DNA from: Polychytrium aggregatum
Lineage: Eukaryota > Chytridiomycota > Chytridiomycetes > Polychytriales
Length of the DNA: 64,000 bases
Direction: 5' to 3'
NCBI RefSeq assembly: GCF_025602895.1
Contig: NW_026516272.1
Span: 62,001 to 126,000 of the forward strand
Numbering within the stretch: the stretch's first letter is position 1; each line of letters begins with the position of its first letter. Below, one piece after another: positions 57,067 through 64,000 of the stretch. The notes below the pieces were generated by a model that had not been told where the DNA came from, made no database searches, and was given only the letters and a program-made list of their open reading frames with translations. Position numbers and translations under genes: made by a program.

Positions 57067-60000
57067 ATGGAATCGCTCAAGCCCCACCAAATCGCGTTTA
57101 CGCTCTCCGGCACCGAACGCCCCTTGGTTGGCGAGTGGATCAAGGTCGTCAAGGACTTTTTTGCGACTACCGCCGCGCAGGTTGCTGATCCGCTCGTCTT
57201 CTTCTCCCAAAACTCCTTCACCAACGCGTCGGCAAGCAACCCATGGGCTGTGCAAGTGTCCGCTCCAACAACCCCAGACAATCGCTCCGGGGGCACAACC
57301 AACTTTCTCTCGGAGCTGGAGCCTGCATCGGGACTATCTCTGGTCGAGATCCTCGAGTCAACTACTGTCCACTGCACCGTCCAGCTCATCGCCGTCCTCG
57401 GTCACCACATCGAGGCGGTCCGCCTTGGGGCGCTGCAGCTCCTCCTCCAGCTCGCCACCATCTTTGACAAGAAGGTTGTTGACTCAAAGAAAAAGATGGA
57501 TCGGATTACGCTCTCCCTTCAAACAGACGACAAAGGTGCGTACAGCCACCCTCTCTGCCGCGGTACTTGGCTCGACAAGCTCATCGTATCCGCGGCATTC
57601 ATGTTCCCGACTACCTCCTCCACACTTGAATCTGTCCAGGGTATCATGTGCCCGTCCACGAGTTCTTCCACTACATCGGACCGGCGCTCTCCAACATGGC
57701 CATTGCTCTCGTTGCGTGTCTCGAAATGTTCTACACCTGTCCGGACTGGACCGTGCTCGGCATCTGCATAACCGCCCTTGGCCGCATCGTCTACGAGAAC
57801 GAAAAGATCTTTGTCGAGGAAGATCACCATATCCTTTGATAGACACTGTTTGGGTGACTGTCGAGTCGCTTATGCTTTTGCGTGCCGCATGCACATGACA
57901 CTGCTGTCGCTATCCTTGACTCGGGCCCTGTCCTGCAACGGCACTGGCTCTTGCTCTCCACTAGCGGCCGTGTGGAACCTCGTGTTTGCTCTCAATCTGA
58001 TCCCGCAGATTTCAAAAATCTTTCCTGACCGCATCGTCATCATCAAGGCAAGAACTCGTGGAGGCGCTTTATCAGCGCGACAGGGTTGCATGCGGATGCC
58101 GTCGTCTGGAGCGAGCGAGCTGGGGATATGTTGCTCATGTCCACTACTGCTACGCCGCTCGATACACAGGCTCTCGGATTACTGTCGCCTCTGTACGTCA
58201 ATGCCGATACAGCTTTGGCGTATCGCATCGTCGAGGCCCTGATGAAGATCAAAACAAAGGTAGTCGTGTCGATCAAGTCCATGTCGACTCTCGCTACAGC
58301 CAAGCTTGTTGCTCTGCCCCCGTTCGCACTCTTCCGTGCCCATTCTTGGTCAGCGTCAGCACAACAATTGACTTTGCTGCGCTGTTTGCAGACGCTGATG
58401 GAGGTCGACGCCATCAAGGTATCGCTCAAACGTGTCTTTGAAAAGCTTGGCGAACACACCCAGACCAAGGTTGAAGATGCACCAAAGTTTGGGAAATATG
58501 GTGCGTTGTCGAAGCACATCTCCGTAAATTCTGTGTACATCGTGATGCTCGCGCAACGGCCATCGCCGTGGCTTGAGACTCGCGATGGCTGACTATACAC
58601 CGGCTGAGTCGCCCACAGGCTATGGCTACGGCTTCTTTGTCAACCTCTTGACCCCGCACGACGAAAACGCCTACGACATCCTCGCTTGGGCTCTGGAGAC
58701 CTTCACACTGGCGTCGCTTCCCCCTCCAGGAGGCGTCACCACCGCCAAGACAAAGAAGCCACTGCTCCCCATAACAGAGTTCAAGCCTCTGACCGAGTTC
58801 ATCAACAGCCTCTCACATCACTCTCGTGCGACACCGCCACTCATCCGCTATGGCGCATGCATCTGTTTGCACAGCGCTCTCACCATGTGCCCCACTCTGC
58901 TGAACGACAACAAGCACCTCTACATGTGGATCATCTCGGGTGCGATGGACACGGACTATCTTTCGGCCTTTCTGTATCTCTCGATGCTCGAAAAACTCAT
59001 GACGGTGATGGAGGTCGCCAATCCCGGCACCCCTCGGCCCTTGACAGCAGCCACCCAGAGCAGCGGCTCTCGACCATTGACGGCCCGCTCACCTGTGCCT
59101 GGCGGCAGCGCCGTCCAGTCCAACGTAAACATCAACATCAACGACAGCCATGTCTCTCTGCCCGTCTCGTCAATTGCAACCGCAAAGGAAACTGTCCGGC
59201 AGATGATCATCTCGATGCGCAACTGGGACGAGCGGTTCGAAAACTACGACGAGCTCTTCCAGATCGAGTCTGTTCCAACTTCGCGCATCGGCGTTATGAT
59301 CTCGGATATCCTCGATCTCGTGGTCAAGATGTCGCCCACACCGCTGGCCCCGAAGCTTCTCCACAAGATGGTGAACTCGCTCGAGTATCTGTCCAAGCCC
59401 CTGAAGCTCAAACAGCTTGAGCTTATTCGCCTTTGGGGCAGTCGCTCGGAAGAGGTAGGGTACAGCATCCGTGCCCGTTATTCAATCCAATGCACAGACT
59501 CCTCGTTCTCGTATCTCACCGCGCACTTATGAGCTCGTCAGTAGATAGAACTGTCCGCTCTGCCTCGTATCGCTCTCTATATCACCTGCGGGATGAGTAC
59601 TTCACCGGCGCCGGAACGTGCCCTGTGTCCTGTTCTCACCAAGCATCGCACATCCTTCCCCACGCAAACAGTTCGATCCATATTTGATACAAACCGTGAT
59701 TCCGCTCCTGAGCGAGCCTGATGAAGATATCCAAATATCGATCCTCAAAGTGCTACAAGCCTTGATCCCCGGCTTTGACAGCGCCGCTCCATCGGAACTG
59801 GCGTTCACGTGGTCGTATCTGGTGGTTCTCATGGATCCAACCGTTCAGCCGGTAAGCCCATTGCATGATCTCTGTTGTCGTGCCAGAATGTCGGGACCTC
59901 ACGGCCCAAGTTTCTGGAGAGCTCTGCACTGTACTTGCAACAGGATACCCGGTTAATGCAGTCGGACACTCTCCCACTCCCAAACACCGAGCAGTCCCTG

Positions 60001-63000
60001 CTTCGAGCCACGCTTGCCTTGATCAAAGGGTTCCCGCTCCTGAAGCTGAACCAGGACTCCAGGGAGGAGGTACGTTATAATTTGCCAGCAACAAGTCGCC
60101 TCAATCGCAGCACCTCACAGGAATGCATTGGCATCCACGCTTTCGCGGGTCGTGTTCGATCGATCTGCGCAAAGTTCTATTCACCAATCCAACAATCCCT
60201 TGTCCGAATCGCAGCTGCTGGACTCCATATCCAAACTCATTTTCGCCCGAGACGAATCTATTCGCGAGATTGTGTACGACCTCATCATGGACTCCAAAGA
60301 ATTTTGGATCGAAACCGGGCAAGACAATGAGATCGTGGCACTGCTGATCCTGGCTTTGGGAGACGACAGTGCCAAGTGGTAAGCGGCAGTCATCCATTTC
60401 TGGGTTGCGGACCAGCTCTGTGTACCTGCGATCTTGATGCACCAGAGACATGCGATGCTTCAGAGTACCAGTACATGCGATGCTTCGAAGCACCAGCAGA
60501 ATCACGAGTGCCGAGATGCGATCTGAATGTGCACTGATTCCAGCACCGGACTTTCGGCCACGTCAACCGCAGCGCCAAGAAGGTCATTAGCTACATTCTG
60601 GCCTTTCTGTCTCCCGAATACGGGATCGTGGCCAATCTCACCAAGCTAAGTGCCGTCATCGGCGGCCCGCTTCTCGAAGTCATCAAATGCATGGACGAGC
60701 TCGCAAATCAGATCGCCAAAGACCGCGTCGAGCTCCGGGAGATTATCGACAGCATCATCAGCGACGACAACGCCGACATGATGTGGAACTTCTTCCTCTC
60801 AGAGGTCCTCGACAACGGGCTCGTCAAGCCGGACGAGTACGATTACTCGCGTAACTTTATCCAGTCGCCCTTCTGGGTGGCTCTCCTGATGACCAAGCTG
60901 GGGGTTTCACCACCCCCGCAGTCGGTGAGTCAATCCCGGCGACTGGAGCACGCCCCCCCCCACCATTCCATTCCATCGACAATATCTTTACCGCACTGTA
61001 ACTCTCTCCGCCAACATCGATGCTCAAAATGCTAACTACTCGCTGGTGTGTGCTATTTCAGGGCGGCGATCTGACTTCGCGGAACGTTGTTCCCAGCACA
61101 CCTGCCGGAAAGCGACGATTCCTGAACGGCTTCCTTTCGTGTCTGCTGCCCACCTGCGGCATCTCCGATCCGCTTCTGAGATACGCCGCGTGCTTCACAG
61201 TCATCCGATGCTGCTTCCGATCCAATGTCCTGGTTCCTGCGATGATGCGTGCCCTCCTCGAAACAGTGAGCCAGCACATGCTTCCTCACAAGCAATGGAC
61301 TTTCCAAATGTAATGCAAGGATGGGTCCTCGAGACGCAGCTGGCGGTGTGTGTAGGTGTTTGCCTTCTGGCCTCACAAGACCAACCTGCCTGACGTTGGT
61401 GCTTCATGCAGATCCGGTCTCGATATCTTGCGACTCATCATCAGGCTGAAGCTCCAAAGCCTGAGCCCAGCTGTATACCAGCAGTACATCGACCACATCT
61501 TGGACGTTGTTTACAATACCCCGAACACCATCCTCAAAATCGGTGCGCTCGAGGTCATTGAAACGATTTTGCTGGTCTTTCCAGCCCTGGTCAACACCAA
61601 GATTGCGGATATTCGAGATATCTGTCGGTAGGTGCGACCGATCCAATCCCACAGATCCAATGCGACCGATCCAATGCAACCGATCCTATCCCACAGTTCC
61701 GATGTGACAGGCCGGGCACAGTGGAGCTGGGGCACAAGTACTTTCGTGACTCATTCAAGCGGTCGCTGGCAAAGCTCACTCTTCTCTACCCTATCTATCT
61801 GCGAATGGATGTCTCTTGGCGGGTTTGCTGACTTTGCTTGATGGAAACAGAGTGCAGATTGTGGACAAGTCCTCTGAAGTGGCTGCATGTGCGAGCCGAA
61901 TCTACCCGCTCATCTTCAAGTGTGTTTCCGCAACGATCGCAGAGGAGTCATACTTATATCTCAAGGATGAAGTTGCAGTCTTGACCAAGAGTGGGCTCGA
62001 AAAGACTGGCGACCCGCTGGTCGCAGGCCTGACCAAGGATGAAATCGACCGTAAGCCCCGATGCCACCTCGCCCCATGCGGCGCGGAATCTGCTTGCCCT
62101 GGCGCCGATTTGCCATCGGAACCACCTTCCACCCAACACATGCACACACATGCACCTGCACTTACCTTCTATAACGAGCCTGAATCCATGTGTCTTCTTG
62201 ATTCTGCACAGGTATCACTTATCTCAGCCTGGAGGCGTGCGGCGGAATCCCCCACAACAGCCTGGCGCCTCTGATTGTTCGGGACCTAATGCCGTTCTTG
62301 AGCCACAAGAACCCTTTATGGAGACTAGCGGCCTTCAGGAGCATCCTCCAGCTGCTCCCCTTCCTGGACCACCTCGAAGCCCAAACGGCCCTGTGGATTC
62401 TCTTGCCGCTCTATGCAGACACCAACCGTCGCATCCGGGTGGCGTTCAGCCGTTATCTGAGCAAGCTGCCTTTCTATCTGGAGGGCATGTCCATAGCCCT
62501 GGCACCGCATCCGGACGACAGTTTCTTTGTTGCTGTTTCGTAAGTTGCATATATCTCTGCCGCTCGACTGTGTGTCTGATTCGATAGCGGCTCCGCATGA
62601 CAAGCTCGTGAGTCGATCACCACAGCACATAGTACATCGCGGAGATGCAACGCAGAACCATACACCACTCTCTCTACAAGGCCAACTCACACAGAACCCC
62701 TGATTGCTGCCGCGTGATATTGCAGAAACTGGGAAGACATTCTGCTCGATGGAACATTCATCTCGGTCAACTCCAAGAATATGTCGGATCTCGTCTACAG
62801 CCTGGACTCGATGAACCCAGCGGCCGAGCAAGACGAGCTGGTGAGCGATGCAGCGACAGATGCAACGGCATCATCGTCGGGCAATATCGATCAGGTGCAC
62901 ATCATCTGTGAAGCAGTGCTAAAGGCTTCGCCCCAATTCCTTATTGTCGCCTCCGGTCTGTCAGGCAAAGGCAGACAACGGCTTCCATATCCCAACGATA

Positions 63001-64000
63001 TCCGCCAAGCTCATGAGCCGGATCAAAGCGCTTGCCACCGCGATTACGGGACAAGTCTCAACCGACAACCAAGTCATCTACTATCTCCAAGAGCTCCAGC
63101 GCAAGTCCCAGAATGTCAAGGGCGTGCCTCTCCTGGTGCTTTCCGAGTTCTGCTGCCAGCACGACTCCAAAACCAACGAAATCTCGGATATCCTGGTCGG
63201 GCATTTGTGTCAAGAGATCACCATCGACAATCGGATGATCGTCGAAGCCAGCATGCTGGGACTCAGGAATATTTCAGGCAAGATTACCGCCATCGCTTTG
63301 ATGGTGCACTCACATTGTTTACGTTGCGCACGACGTATCATACAGAATAGCACAAGGGCCAGCACATCGGTGCGGCGCGATAGCTGACTCTGTTCCGATA
63401 CTACTGTCGATCCTCGCTCCTGATCAAACAACAGAGTTCTCGCCCGCGGCCTTCAAGCTGGTCTTGGCCAAACTGGCAGCACCGCCTTTGCCCAACGAGG
63501 GAGATATCATCGCGCTGCTGTATCTTGTTGATCTCATCGCCGAGATTTCCGCCAACAAAGCACCGGATCTCCTGAAACGATATATCCCCATCATCACGAG
63601 CCAGAGACACACGACCAAGAAGCGTCTCTTTGCCATTTATCTCTGCGGTTCGTGCGCGAGTCGAATGCACGGATGGCCGCGGGCGGTTCCATCGTCCAGT
63701 CAGCGCGAGTGCCGGTGCAGGTTATGCAACGAAGCACAATTTGCAACTGACAATCCGCGCATTGCATCAATCCCACAGTTGAGCTTGCAATCATTGCAGG
63801 CGTCGATGAAATGGGGAAGCTTATCGATGCGATCCAGGTGTTCTTCGATTCGACCGCAAACTTTGCCATAAAGTCCAAGATTCTGGCCTCCCTCGGACGA
63901 TTGATGGCGTATGTGGGCTCCAAGCATCCGTTCTTCAAAGATCTACTGGCGACAGTCAAAGAGGTGGGTAGCCTGACCTCCGTCACGACATGCCTCATTG
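57067..64000 (+). CDS. Very large HEAT/ARM-like solenoid protein, 3' end outside the window
   Basis: Seen: a long multi-exon gene starting MESLKPHQIAFTLSGTERPL (ATG 57067) and still coding near the right edge (SLGRLMAYVGSKHPFFKDLL, then a GTGGGT donor at about 63964). Roughly 1,900 residues are visible, made of paired helices with Leu/Ile-rich faces, such as LLQLATIFDKKVV, ALGRIVYENEKIF, MISDILDLVVKMSPTPLAPK, LIQTVIPLLSEPDEDIQISI, IGALEVIETILLVFPALVN and FRSILQLLPFLDHLEAQTAL. A Ser/Thr/Pro linker rich in SRPLTARSP lies near 59030-59130. No catalytic motif seen. Known: such architecture serves as a scaffold. I could not match it to a named family; focadhesin, ULK4-type and adaptor-associated HEAT proteins were considered without decisive blocks. 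Introns are numerous and short; exon borders near 58040-58100 are problematic. Confidence 0.8.
61632..61697. repeat. Imperfect GACCGATCCAATGC repeat in a solenoid-gene intron
   Basis: GATCCAATCCCACA, GATCCAATGCGACC, GATCCAATGCAACC and GATCCTATCCCACA follow each other just after the donor that ends IADIRDICR. The final CCCACAG could even serve as a 3' splice site. Confidence 0.75.

Overview
This is a nuclear window from a GC-rich, intron-rich fungus. Supported genes are eukaryotic, mostly 2-10 exons, with GT-AG introns of about 50-450 bp. Recognisable orthologues (VPS51, DRG1/RBG1, SF3B2/CUS1, PRP19, MPP-alpha, neuroguidin/LCP5, RPA1, an F-BAR/RhoGAP of Rgd1 type, a GRAM/VASt sterol-transfer protein of LAM type) look fungal. 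A TEX47-like protein and a lebercilin-like coiled coil are families associated with cilia or sperm, so I infer a zoosporic (chytrid-type) fungus. No rRNA, CRISPR array, insertion sequence or convincing tRNA was seen.

Layout. 1-3666 (+): 3' part of VPS51. 4084-7056 (-): 990-residue repeat protein, probably mitochondrial. 7504-9181 (+): TEX47-like. 9369-11452 (-): DRG1 GTPase, converging on it. 11.99-15.42 kb: long GC-rich stretch without a supported gene. 15420-18522 (+): polyQ/Ser-rich protein with CxxC pairs. 19244-21930 and 22276-24775 (+): SF3B2 then PRP19, two spliceosome genes 345 bp apart. 25349-27068 (-): mitochondrial processing peptidase alpha. 28073-29448 (+): neuroguidin/LCP5. 29810-33417 (-): RPA1. 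33851-37232 (-): F-BAR/RhoGAP. 37900-38175 (-): possible small membrane protein. 39036-40537 (+): lebercilin-like coiled coil. 41113-44305 (+): LAM/GRAMD1-like sterol transporter. 45340-52189 (-): 1821-residue adenylation/carrier/multi-membrane/beta-helix synthetase resembling Pls-type single-module NRPSs. 54525-56084 (-): 519-residue low-complexity protein. 57067-64000 (+, runs off the end): very large HEAT/ARM-like solenoid protein.

The genes do not form an operon. They share broad housekeeping themes: RNA processing (SF3B2, PRP19, LCP5), mitochondrial biogenesis (MPP-alpha, repeat protein), membrane traffic and lipid handling (VPS51, LAM-like, Rgd1-like), and DNA replication (RPA1). The most unusual gene is the Pls-like synthetase with an N-terminal array of basic phosphosite repeats. 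A second theme is non-coding: 8-12 bp minisatellites and 9-10 nt G or C runs occur in many introns and intergenic stretches, and no G or C run of that length was found in an exon I could assign.
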